Shown here in pieces: positions 8,820 to 18,100 of a DNA stretch of 64,000 nt (its first letter is position 1; each line of letters starts with the position of its first letter). The notes beneath the pieces were generated by a model that saw only the letters and a program-made list of their open reading frames with translations, was not told the DNA's origin and ran no database searches. Position numbers and translations under genes: made by a program. The stretch covers positions 1,984,001 through 2,048,000 of the forward strand of contig CALNXQ010000005.1 in NCBI GenBank assembly GCA_942490535.1, in the 5' to 3' direction. The stretch is from JAEINY01 sp942490535 (GTDB lineage Bacteria > Bacteroidota > Bacteroidia > Bacteroidales > Marinilabiliaceae).

Positions 8820-10607
8820 ATGCAGAAAATTAATGATCTACTTCTCTTAATAGACTCCTTCATCGGAAGCCATCCCTGGTTTGTTTTCCTGTTGTTGGGA
8901 ACCGGTGTTTTCTTTACTATTTATCTGAAATTTCCTCAATTACGCTATTTTAAATATGCCTTACGCATCGTCAGGGGGAAATTTGATAAGGAAGGCGACG
9001 AAGGCGATACCTCCCATTTTCAAGCCTTGACCACAGCCCTCTCGGGGACGGTGGGAACCGGTAATATTGCGGGTGTGGCCCTGGCGGTTCACCTGGGTGG
9101 ACCGGCGGCCTTGTTTTGGATGTTGGTCACCGCTATGTTTGGGATGACCACCAAATTTGTGGAAGTGACCCTCTCGCATAAGTACCGCGAAAAAGTGGAG
9201 GATGGCTCCATCGCCGGAGGTCCCATGTATTTTATGCGGAAGCGTTTAAATATTGCTACTAAATCGGGCAAAGTATTCCAAACCGGAAAGTGGATTGCCG
9301 GTATTTTTGCGGCGGCCACGGTACTTTCATCCTTCGGTACTGGTAGCTTACCGCAAATCAATAGTATTTCCAACTCCTTATTCGCCACCTTTGACATTCC
9401 TCATCCAGTTACCGGCTTGGTGCTGGCCATTCTATTGGGATTTGTCATCATTGGGGGCATCAAACGCATTGCCAAGGTGACCTCCCGATTGGTGCCGGCC
9501 ATGGCCATCCTTTATTTCATCGGTGCCATGTCCGTCATTTTGTTTAATTATGAAAACATTATTCCCTCTATCATATCTATTTTTGCCGACTTGTTTACCG
9601 GTTCAGCTGCCACGGGGGGCTTTTTAGGCGCCACCATCGCCTTTGCCTTTAACCGCGGGGTAAACCGGGGCTTGTTCTCCAATGAGGCTGGTCAGGGGTC
9701 TGCACCCATTGCCCACGCCGCGGCCCGGGCGCATGAGCCCGTATCGGAAGGATTGGTGGCATTGTTGGAACCCTTCATCGATACGATCATTATCTGTACG
9801 TTAACAGGTATGACATTGCTGGCCTCGGGTGTCTGGAATGAAAAACAGGACAACCGTTTTCAGATGGTGGACATGCAGGTGCTAGCCGGGATGCACTACG
9901 AAGATGTGTCGGCGGCCGGACGTATTCAATTGGCCAATCACATCAATGGTGAAGAAACCCTGGCATTGTTTACTGGTGAGATGCAGGTGGATGCCGGACA
10001 AATCACATCACCTGTCAGCATTATTCATGCCCGTTCGCTGGCCGAAGGGGTGCAGGTGAAGAAAAACAATGCCCCTTACAGCGGCGCGATTCAGGTCTCC
10101 AATGGCGTGATTACCCTTCCGGAAGAGCATTCGGCAGTGGATGGTTCGCTTTGGCAGCGTCTGATGGGGTATTTTAAGGGGATGGGTAATAATACCGTGG
10201 TATTTGAAGGTCGTTCGCTGGTGCACAGTGCGCCGCTAACCACCATCGCTTTTACCAAAAGTTGGTTTGGCGATTGGGGAAAATACATTGTGTCCATCGG
10301 TTTATTATTGTTTGCCTTCTCTACGGCCATCTCCTGGTCTTATTATGGCGATCGTGCCATGACCTATTTGTGGGGATCAAAAACAGTGATTTGGTATCAT
10401 TTGGTGTATGTTATTGCCTTTTTTGTTGCTTCCTTTGTAGATACAACCATCATCTGGACCTTGTCAGGGATTACTATCGCGTTGATGACCATCCCTAACT
10501 TGTTTGGGTTACTCATCTTGCACAAGGAGATGAAAACGGAAGTAAAATCATTCTGGGTGGAGTATAAAAACCGGTTCCCAGATGAAAAGAAGGTGCCGAA
10601 CGATTAA
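8820..10607 (+). CDS. Sodium:alanine/glycine symporter (AGCS family), enlarged
   Basis: A 595-residue inner-membrane symporter taking up alanine or glycine with Na+. Family marks: the N-terminal helix with LKFPQLRYFKYALRIVRGK, the motif ALSGTVGTGNIAGVALAV, GGPMYFMRK, the RGLFSNEAGQGSAPIAHAAA signature and FAFSTAISWSYYGDRA near the end. AGCS proteins are usually ~450-500 residues; this one carries roughly 110 extra residues between the helix ending LLASGVWNE (~338) and SWFGDWGKYIVSIG (~480), predicted soluble and beta-rich. Start ATG 8820. The sigma factor gene begins only 17 bp after its stop, so the two are probably co-transcribed. Substrate is inferred from the family. Confidence 0.9.
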   Translation: MQKINDLLLLIDSFIGSHPWFVFLLLGTGVFFTIYLKFPQLRYFKYALRIVRGKFDKEGDEGDTSHFQALTTALSGTVGTGNIAGVALAVHLGGPAALFWMLVTAMFGMTTKFVEVTLSHKYREKVEDGSIAGGPMYFMRKRLNIATKSGKVFQTGKWIAGIFAAATVLSSFGTGSLPQINSISNSLFATFDIPHPVTGLVLAILLGFVIIGGIKRIAKVTSRLVPAMAILYFIGAMSVILFNYENIIPSIISIFADLFTGSAATGGFLGATIAFAFNRGVNRGLFSNEAGQGSAPIAHAAARAHEPVSEGLVALLEPFIDTIIICTLTGMTLLASGVWNEKQDNRFQMVDMQVLAGMHYEDVSAAGRIQLANHINGEETLALFTGEMQVDAGQITSPVSIIHARSLAEGVQVKKNNAPYSGAIQVSNGVITLPEEHSAVDGSLWQRLMGYFKGMGNNTVVFEGRSLVHSAPLTTIAFTKSWFGDWGKYIVSIGLLLFAFSTAISWSYYGDRAMTYLWGSKTVIWYHLVYVIAFFVASFVDTTIIWTLSGITIALMTIPNLFGLLILHKEMKTEVKSFWVEYKNRFPDEKKVPND

Positions 10608-10624
10608 ATAAAAGAGTAGTATTG

Positions 10625-11164
10625 ATGCAACCGGAGGGCAATCGATTAAGCGATACGAAAAATTTTGAACGATTTTTTATGGAGTACCATGATCGATTGG
10701 TACTCTATGCCCTCAAGTTTGTCAATCACCGGGAGCTGGCCAGAGATCTGGTGCAAGAGGCATTTGCCAAATTGTGGGAAAGCCGGCAGGAGGTTGTTAT
10801 TACGGTTTCACTCAAGGCATATATCTTCAAAGTGGTGCACAACCTGTGCATGAATCACCTGGAGCAACAAAAGATTCGGACACAACACCATGCCGCTATC
10901 TATGATGAACTGAAAGAGATGGAAAGTCATTTTTTCAATGGGGAGACCAGTTTGCTACAGCAGGAGCTGGGTGATAGTATCGAACAAAGTGTGAATGCTT
11001 TGCCTCCCGATTACCGCGAAGTCATTGAATTGAGCCGATACCAGGGACTTAAAAATAAGGTGATTGCTGCACAATTGAAACTGCCCTTACGGACTATTGA
11101 AACTCGGATCTACAGAGCTCTCAAACAACTTCGGATCGAATTGACTAAACGCCTGGAGGAATAA
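10625..11164 (+). CDS. ECF-type RNA polymerase sigma-70 factor (Bacteroidota family)
   Basis: A 179-residue ECF sigma factor. Region 2 spans ERFFMEYHDRLVLYALKFV...ELARDLVQEAFAKLWE (core binding and -10 recognition); region 4 spans ALPPDYREVIELSRYQGLKNKVIAAQLKLPLRTIETRIYRALKQL (HTH for -35). ATG 10625 is chosen over the TTG directly before it. The Bacteroidota subfamily normally pairs with a FecR anti-sigma encoded next door and with a SusC receptor. Here the FecR gene is 2.9 kb away, past a minus-strand hexosaminidase, while the sigma gene abuts the symporter with a 17-bp gap. A strong terminator follows. Its partner is inferred to be the FecR at 14049. Confidence 0.92.
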   Translation: MQPEGNRLSDTKNFERFFMEYHDRLVLYALKFVNHRELARDLVQEAFAKLWESRQEVVITVSLKAYIFKVVHNLCMNHLEQQKIRTQHHAAIYDELKEMESHFFNGETSLLQQELGDSIEQSVNALPPDYREVIELSRYQGLKNKVIAAQLKLPLRTIETRIYRALKQLRIELTKRLEE

Positions 11165-11196
11165 TACCGTTTCATTAGTATAATATAACATCCCTT

Positions 11197-11222
11197 ACAC
11201 CAGACTTTAGTCTGGTGTTTTT
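11197..11222 (+). terminator. Rho-independent terminator after the sigma factor gene
   Basis: ACACCAGAC (11197-11205), loop TTTA, GTCTGGTGT (11210-11218), then TTTT. Nine perfect pairs, 32 bp past the stop codon. Confidence 0.92.
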
Positions 11223-11395
11223 GACTGCACGAGCGCTGATGCCAACACCTGGCTTCACCTTGGTGCTAGTGCCATGTTAAACTTCCTGAATGCTTCGGCA
11301 ACCAAATCTTCGTTGAGCAACCTTTCCTGCACGCAGCAGGAAAGAAAACTCAGATGAACAAAGCTTCCTGCAAGGTGCAAGAGCTTTTGTGGGGC
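11223..11395. other. Hairpin-rich spacer between convergent genes
   Basis: No gene is visible. It has a perfect 9-bp inverted repeat CTTTCCTGC (11322-11330) / GCAGGAAAG (11336-11344) with loop ACGCA, a second copy of TTCCTGC at about 11365, and a CACC/GGTG pair near 11258-11270. It lies between two terminators that face each other, so normal read-through of either gene should not enter it; it may be remnant DNA or a small RNA locus. Confidence 0.4.
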
Positions 11396-11435
11396 AAAAA
11401 AAAGAGTAGGCCATGCGCAAGTGGATGGCCTACTC
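11396..11435 (-). terminator. Rho-independent terminator of the hexosaminidase gene
   Basis: On the minus strand an 11-bp perfect stem (GAGTAGGCCAT at 11404-11414 and ATGGCCTACTC at 11425-11435 as read on plus) with a 10-base loop is followed by eight U (A-run 11396-11403 on plus). It starts 24 bp after the stop codon. Confidence 0.92.
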
Positions 11436-11459
11436 ATCATCTAATTTTCAGTACCTGCT

Positions 11460-13763
11460 TTATTCCACAATAATCTCATCCACAAATATGAAGACCCCTT
11501 GGTTTTTCACCTTTTGGTACGGTGCTTTTAGGCGAATGTACCGGCAGGATGTTGCTTCAAATTCCAGGGTGAATCGTTCGGTTTTAATTTCCGAAGTGAT
11601 GGGAATGGGTTGAGGGCGGTCCGCACTCCATTTTTTTACGGAGTTGAAAGTTTTACCGTCACTGGAAACGGCGACCTCCAGGCCTGACGGGAAAAAGATG
11701 CCCGCACCGGTTTCTTCGATGCAGCTCATTTGCACTTTACTGATTTCAGTGACTGCATCCAGTTGGATGGTGGCTTCAAAATCTTTACTTAAAATACCAA
11801 GCCATTTCCCGTTCCCCCATTTATCGCCGCCAAAATCGGTATCGACTAAGGTGTAAGGGCCTTGAGCGGCATATTTTTCAGCCGGTGAGCTGTGTAGTTC
11901 CACTTTGGCTCCCCTGGCATTATGCAGAATAGCTTCTTTCACTTCGGCTTGTCCCATCACCTGACCTTCCTTCACCGCAATGGCTTTGACGGTGGCCGAA
12001 GCAGCCAACAGGAACGGTTGGGTATAGGGTGTAGCAGTGTTCGGCGTGGGCTCGCTTCCATCCAGCGTGTAATAGATGTCAGTATGCAATTCGGTATTGA
12101 GTGTCACAAGCATCTGCTTAGTGGTTTGATCCAGTTTAAATAGAATAGTGGGGCGCAGGGCACTGTTGGCGTAGTTAATACCCCTGATTTGGTAACGCTG
12201 AAGCATCGCATCCATTTTGTGTTGGAAGCGTTCCCAGTTTTTACCCCCCTGTGGTTGCCAGGCCACTTCAGCCAAGGCGGCGATGCGGGGAAACAACATG
12301 TATTCCACTTGCTGAGGATCGGGCATGTACTCTGTCCAGATATTGGCTTGCACACCCATGATCAAGGATGCATATTCCTTTTCCAACCCTTCGGGAACAG
12401 GCTCGTAGTCGTACACTTTTTTCAATGGTGCAAAGCCCCCAAAGGCTTTGGGCTCTTGCTTGCTTAAGCCCTGGTAGTGGTCGAAATAGAGGTGCGATCC
12501 GGTGGTTAAGACGGTGGGATGATTTTTTTTCAGACAGTCCGTTACGCCCTTTTCAGCGCCCCAATACATGATGGTGGCCGAGGCAGATAACTCACCTTCC
12601 AATATCTCGTGCCAACCGATAAGTTTCCGTCCTTTGGTTTTCAGATAGTCATCGAAATGATTCACAAAATGACTTTGTAATTCATGCGGCGTGTAGCTTT
12701 TCTGCTTCATCAGGCGCTGACATCCGGCACATTTTTTCCAATTCTCTTTACCTACTTCATCGCCCCCAATGTGGATGTATTCCGAAGGGAATAATTGGAT
12801 GATCTCATCCAGCACCTCCTCCAACAGTTGATAGCTATCCGGATTACTGGCACAATAAACGCCATGGTTGGGCAGACTTTTTCCCCTGGTATCCTTACAG
12901 TTTAAATGGGGGTAGCATTGCATCACCACTTCAGAGTGACCCGGTAATTCTATTTCGGGCAGTACGGTAATGAAGCGCTCCTGTGCATAGGCCACCACTT
13001 CGCGAATCTCTTCCTGGGTATATAAGCCCCCGTATTTGGGTGCCGTATCCCCTTGGCGCCACACTTCAAAATCCTGCCATGGCATGCGATCGGCTTTCAC
13101 TTTGCGCCAGGCTCCTATATCGGTCAGTTCGGGGTGTGCCTTTATTTCAATGCGCCAGCCAATGCCATCCACCAAATGCCAGTGAAATACATTAAGTTTG
13201 TGCATGGCCAGGTAATTGATGTATTTTTTGATGAAGTCCAATGGCATAAAATGACGCGATACATCCAGGTGCATGCCTCGCCAGGGAAAACGCGGGCTGT
13301 CCGTGATCTCAACGGCCGGCAGGCTGAGTTTAGCAACGGGAGCTATTTCGAGCTCAATGGGTAGAAGCTGACGAATGGTTTCTACCGCATAGAATAAACC
13401 TTGTGGGCCGGATGATTGGATTTTCACTCCCTTCTTATTAATGCGAAGCGCGTATCCCTCGTGGCTTAATGAATCCAGACTGGCATCCAGCTGGAAAACG
13501 AAGGCAGGCTTCAATTCGTTATCCTGCCATTGAATGGGCAGTTCCATCTTTAAGATATCCCTTAACAATCGAGCAGCCGGCAGCATGGAGGAGTCATTTA
13601 CCACAATTGAGGTGTGGGCATCGATGCGAAAAGGGGCTTGATCAGTGCTTACGACTGATAAGGGTTCTGGAATAATTTCAACCGGGGTAGTGGCTTGTTT
13701 TTGATGACAAGCAGTGGTTAGCAGTATCAGCGCAATAAAGAGTAGCGATTTCAACACATTCAT
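11460..13763 (-). CDS. Beta-N-acetylhexosaminidase (GH20), lipoprotein
   Basis: A 767-residue exo-hexosaminidase releasing terminal GlcNAc/GalNAc. The lipoprotein signal is MNVLKSLLFIALILLTTAC (lipobox TTAC). Residues ~30-145 are the GH20b domain, then the GH20 barrel starts at FPWRGMHLDVSRHFMP; the catalytic pair Asp335-Glu336 sits in HIGGDEVGKEN. After the barrel come a chitobiase C-terminal-like segment (DIYYTLDGSEPTPNT) and a discoidin-like domain (residues ~625-767) ending CRYIRLKAPYQKV...FIFVDEI. No T9SS tail, so it is likely lipid-anchored in the outer membrane or periplasm. It is inserted between the sigma and FecR genes in opposite orientation. Substrate (chitooligosaccharide, host glycan or muropeptide) cannot be told. 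Confidence 0.93.
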   Translation of the reverse strand: MNVLKSLLFIALILLTTACHQKQATTPVEIIPEPLSVVSTDQAPFRIDAHTSIVVNDSSMLPAARLLRDILKMELPIQWQDNELKPAFVFQLDASLDSLSHEGYALRINKKGVKIQSSGPQGLFYAVETIRQLLPIELEIAPVAKLSLPAVEITDSPRFPWRGMHLDVSRHFMPLDFIKKYINYLAMHKLNVFHWHLVDGIGWRIEIKAHPELTDIGAWRKVKADRMPWQDFEVWRQGDTAPKYGGLYTQEEIREVVAYAQERFITVLPEIELPGHSEVVMQCYPHLNCKDTRGKSLPNHGVYCASNPDSYQLLEEVLDEIIQLFPSEYIHIGGDEVGKENWKKCAGCQRLMKQKSYTPHELQSHFVNHFDDYLKTKGRKLIGWHEILEGELSASATIMYWGAEKGVTDCLKKNHPTVLTTGSHLYFDHYQGLSKQEPKAFGGFAPLKKVYDYEPVPEGLEKEYASLIMGVQANIWTEYMPDPQQVEYMLFPRIAALAEVAWQPQGGKNWERFQHKMDAMLQRYQIRGINYANSALRPTILFKLDQTTKQMLVTLNTELHTDIYYTLDGSEPTPNTATPYTQPFLLAASATVKAIAVKEGQVMGQAEVKEAILHNARGAKVELHSSPAEKYAAQGPYTLVDTDFGGDKWGNGKWLGILSKDFEATIQLDAVTEISKVQMSCIEETGAGIFFPSGLEVAVSSDGKTFNSVKKWSADRPQPIPITSEIKTERFTLEFEATSCRYIRLKAPYQKVKNQGVFIFVDEIIVE

Positions 13764-14048
13764 AATTTTTAAGTTTTAAGACGATTAAGGTAATGAATTT
13801 CATAGCATCTAAAAAGTGATGGACAGGTCACGGAATGGGGATATTCATAAATGTGTTGACCAGTGTTCAATTTAGTTTATGCATGTTGTTTATGGAATTT
13901 TTACTCAACCGGACAGGTTCCTGTAAAGTGCATTATTTTAATAGAATAGGTGGGAGAGGTGAATGTTCTTCAAAAAAAACTAAAAAAAGTGAATTTTTCC
14001 TGACGTAGTTTTTTGCTTTGGTCTGTCATAGGATCAGAACAAGAGAAG
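13764..14048. promoter_or_regulatory. Divergent region upstream of hexosaminidase and fecR, with possible ECF-type promoter
   Basis: 285 bp, AT-rich. Just before fecR, at about 13990-14035, is TTTTTCCTGACGTAGTTTTT, then TGCTTTGG and CTGTCATAGG. A T-rich block followed ~20 bp later by a TGTC-type element is what I recall for auto-regulated FecR/ECF promoters in this phylum, but I cannot verify the match. The two fragments GGACAGGT at about 13817 and 13908 recur (TGGACAGGTCACGG, CCGGACAGGTTCCTG) and might be a regulator site. The hexosaminidase promoter must also be here. Confidence 0.35.
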
Positions 14049-15041
14049 ATGGAAGCGCATTACGACATAGAGGAAATCATTATAAAGAGTCTGGATAAAA
14101 CCGCCACGGAGGAGGAGATGACTCGGCTAAAAGCCTGGTTAGACGCCTCCCCTGAAAATCAGGCGACCTATTTTCAGATGAAAGATGTGTGGGATACCAC
14201 ACCTGTTGTCACTGAAAAAAGTCAGGCACATCAATCCTGGCAGAAGTTACAGGCCGACACCCAGATACAACGTCCAGGCATGCTGCGTCGCCTATTGGTG
14301 GAGACTGCAAAAGTGGCAGCGGTGGCTGTCGTTGTGTTGGTGAGTACCTACTTTGTTTATTTTAATTCGACTGTTGGTCAAAAGGAAATACAGTATGCCA
14401 CCGTACAAGTGCCCTATGGATCCAAATCATCTGTTTTACTGCCCGATGGTTCCGAGGTGACGCTGAATGCCGGTTCGGAGTTAACGTATCCGACTAATTT
14501 TTCGGAGTCCATCCGGAATGTGGCGTTGAAGGGAGAAGGCTATTTTAAAGTGGCGCACAATGCCGAGAAGCCTTTCATTGTAACAGCGCAAGAGTTAGAA
14601 GTGAAAGTGCTGGGGACAGAGTTTAACGTGATGGCCTATGAGGAGCTGCATCGCATTGAAACTACTCTGATTAATGGTAAAGTACAGTTGAATTTAAAAG
14701 GCGCGGCACCCGGCAATGGGGTGATTATGAAGCCTGGCCAAAAGGCCACTTATGAGGGAGGTAAGTTAAGCATGCAAGTGGTGAATACCGAAGTGGAGGC
14801 CATTTGGACACAGAATGCCTTTTATTTTGAAAGCATTCCTTTCTCGGAATTAATCATTCGCCTGGAGAAATGGTACGATGTACAAATTGAATTTGATCGT
14901 ACGAAATTTAAAGACATCACTTTTACCGGAAAGTTTAGAAACGAAGAAACGATATGGCAGGTTTTGGATGCCATTGAAATGACCACGCCCATCAGTTACA
15001 GGGCTGAGCATCGAAAAGTACACATCACCTACAAAAAATAG
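14049..15041 (+). CDS. FecR family anti-sigma factor
   Basis: A 330-residue inner-membrane protein that transmits the signal from a TonB receptor to an ECF sigma factor. The N-terminal cytoplasmic part (EIIIKSLDKTATEEEMTRLKAWLDASPEN) is the anti-sigma region, one TM helix is VAAVAVVVLVSTYFVYF (~residues 95-115), and the periplasmic FecR domain has VQVPYGSKSSVLLPDGSEVTLNAGSELTYP and VKVLGTEFNVMAYE. The C-terminal DUF4974-like region (FYFESIPFSELIIRLEKWYDVQIEF) is an STN-like fold. ATG 14049 is chosen (AAGAGAAG just upstream); a TTG at 14013 would add twelve atypical residues. It precedes susC by 106 bp and most likely pairs with the sigma factor at 10625. Confidence 0.93.
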   Translation: MEAHYDIEEIIIKSLDKTATEEEMTRLKAWLDASPENQATYFQMKDVWDTTPVVTEKSQAHQSWQKLQADTQIQRPGMLRRLLVETAKVAAVAVVVLVSTYFVYFNSTVGQKEIQYATVQVPYGSKSSVLLPDGSEVTLNAGSELTYPTNFSESIRNVALKGEGYFKVAHNAEKPFIVTAQELEVKVLGTEFNVMAYEELHRIETTLINGKVQLNLKGAAPGNGVIMKPGQKATYEGGKLSMQVVNTEVEAIWTQNAFYFESIPFSELIIRLEKWYDVQIEFDRTKFKDITFTGKFRNEETIWQVLDAIEMTTPISYRAEHRKVHITYKK

Positions 15042-15070
15042 AGCCTATGTAATTGCAATAAAAAGGAAAA

Positions 15071-15100
15071 ACCGGGACGATGCTCCAACATCACCCCGGT
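15071..15100 (+). promoter_or_regulatory. Hairpin in the susC 5' leader
   Basis: ACCGGG (15071-15076) pairs with CCCGGT (15095-15100) and, inside a symmetric AC/AC internal loop, GATG (15079-15082) pairs with CATC (15089-15092); loop CTCCAA. It is not followed by a T-run but by a ~47-base A/T-rich leader ending CAAATTT before ATGAAAAAAAAT. This looks like a structured mRNA leader rather than a fecR terminator. Closely similar architecture is found without a gene at 53712 and 53880. Confidence 0.65.
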
Positions 15101-15147
15101 CCATCTAAACTATAAACAAGTTTAAATAAGTAAAATCATTCAAATTT

Positions 15148-18100
15148 ATGAAAAAAAATTCGAACCACGGGGGATTGCTGTATCCGTACGTCTCCCCTAA
15201 ACATTGGAGGATTATGAAATTATCATTGATTCTGCTCATCGTTGGTTTGGTGCACATCTCTGCATCCACCTATTCTCAAAGCAAAAAGCTGAATTTGAGA
15301 GGCCAGAAATTTACGCTGAAAGAGATCTTTTCAGCCATAGAAGATCAATCGACTTTTACCATTTTTTTTAACGACGATCAGGTTGATCTGCAGAAATCAC
15401 TGAGCGGTAACTTTAACGATCAGGAGATTTTCGATGTGTTGGATAAAGTGCTGGAAGGCTCTAATCTGACTTATAAAGTAAACGACCAGCTTATTGTGAT
15501 CCTGGAAGCAGAGCCTGCTGTTGTGAAGGTGCAGCAAGAGGAGGCCCGTACCATCAAGGGAAAAGTGGTGGATGTTACAGGCATGGGGCTTCCCGGCGTG
15601 AATGTATTTGTGGAAGGAACAACAAATGGTACCATTACCAATATTGATGGAGAGTACGAATTGAATGTCAATTCAGACGATCAGAATATTGTCTTCTCTT
15701 TTATTGGTTTTCAAACGCAAACGATTGCGATGAATGGCCGCACACAGTTGAACATTACCCTGGTTGAAGAATCCATTGGTTTGGACGAGGTAGTTGCTGT
15801 TGGTTATGGTGTGCAAAAGAAAAGTGATTTGACGGGTGCGGTGGCTAGTATTAAGAGTGAGGACTTGGAAAAAATTGCGGCTACTAATCCTAGTGAACAA
15901 TTGCAAGGTCGAATGGCCGGTGTTTCGGTTGTAAAAAACGGGGGGTCGCCTGGCTCGGGTGTTTCAGTAAAAGTGAGAGGGATAGGAACAGTCGGGAACA
16001 ATGATCCTTTGTATATTATTGATGGAATACCAGGGGATTTATACTATGTGAATCCTAGTGATATTGAGCGAATGGAAGTGCTTAAGGATGGTGCTGCTGC
16101 TGCTATTTATGGGTCTCGAGCTGCAAACGGCGTTATTTTAGTGACCACTAAGAAAGGGAAAGAAGGAAAAGCCAAAATAGCAATTGATAGCTATATGGGC
16201 ACAGTATCCACTAATAAGCAGTATGATCTATTGGATGCTGATGGTTATCGAAAGGTGCATGGGATGATGGTGGAAAATTATAACAAGTATGTTTCTGATG
16301 ATAACAAACAGGCGATGCCCGGTTATGTAGCTTCTCCAGGAGATTATCCTTATAATACTGATTGGCAGGATCAGGTCTTTAGAACTGCCATGATTCAGAA
16401 TCATAACGCCCGTGTTAGCGGTGGAAATGAATTGGGAAGCTATAGTCTTTCTGGTGGTTATGCCAATGAAGAAGGAACCGTTCTAGGATCAGGTTTTGAA
16501 AAGTATAATTTTAGATCAAGAACTACGATCAAAAAGGGACGCTTTGAATTCGATGGAAATGTGGCTTATAATGAAACAAAACGTGAAGCCTATTCATTAT
16601 CACTGCGTGAAACTTATCATATTTCGCCTTTAATACCCGTATATGATAACGATCAGGAGTATGGTTTTGGTCAGGCTTATGGCGACTTACCAGCCCATAA
16701 TAATCCAGTTGGGGTGAATCACTATAATGAAAATGAGACCAGAGTTCAGTTCTTTGTCGGTAATTTGATTAGTAAGTTACAAATAACTGATTGGTTAAGC
16801 TATCAATTGAACCTGGGTTTTCAAAACAGTAACGAACATTATAATACGTTTCATCCACCTTATGTGATCAATGACAAAGAGCTGGATTACGAGTATTCAA
16901 ATGTTTACAACAAGAAAACGAATTGGCGGGAAAGAATTGCTGAGCACCTACTGCAATTTAATAAGGATTTTGACCAGCATAGCATTCAGGCAGTGACAGG
17001 TTACACTGCTACCAAACAGACGAGTGAATGGATGTGGGGCAATGTTGAAGGTTCAAAAATAGATGAGGACGGAAATAAAGTTCCGGTGCCATTTTTGGAT
17101 TTGAACTTTAAATCCCTGGATGCAGGAAAAGGAGGGACATATACGGCCGGTGGATCAAATTATGTCTATTCAAGAACTTCCATTTTGGGCCGTGTAAATT
17201 ATAGTTATGCAGGAAAGTATTTATTTCAGGCTTCTGTTCGTCGTGATGGCTCATCAAAGTTTGGTGAAAATAGTCGGTATGGTACTTTTCCCTCTGTGGC
17301 TTTAGGATGGAGAGTTAGTGAGGAATCGTTTATTAAGGATATTGATGTAATTTCGAATTTGAAGCTACGGGGTAGCTGGGGTAAATTAGGTAACGAGATC
17401 ACCTTGAAATATTATGACCACCAATCACTTATTACTACCGAGAATAAATATTGGGGTGGATATGTACAGGGGGCTGGTCAATCACCTTGGCCAGGTAGTA
17501 TTGCTAATGATTTGGAAAATCGTAACCTGCAATGGGAAACAACTACTTCTATCAACATTGGGGTCGACTTTGGTTTGTTTAATAACAAACTATCCGGGGT
17601 AGTAAACTATTATAGAAATGACACTGAGGATATGTTAGTTCTTCAAAGAATGCCAATGTCAGCCGGAGTTAACGATCCAATATTAAATGTGGGTAAAATT
17701 AGAAACAGCGGTATTGAGATCGAGCTTAACTACCGGAATAAAATCGGTCAATTGGGATATAATGTTACCGGAATATTCTCTACTCTGAGTAATGAAGTTA
17801 TTGAATTAGCTGATGAAGAGCAGGTATTGTATGGAGATGGACTGAAGTATGGCAGTACACATGTACCAACGCAAACTAAAGAAGGTTATGAGATTGGTTC
17901 CTTCTTCTTATATCAGGAAAATGGTATTTTCCAAAATATGGATGAAGTGAATGCGCATGTTAATGCAGAAGGCGATTTGTTACAGGAAAATGCTAAACCA
18001 GGAGACGTTCGATTTAAAGATATGAACAACGATGGCATCATTGATGAGGATGACAGAGTATATTCTGGTACAGGGTTAGCCAAATTTGAATATGGCATTA

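Noticed and set aside
11223..11395. Insertion-sequence remnant
   Set aside because: Inverted repeats are short and there are no transposase fragments or target-site duplications that I can see.
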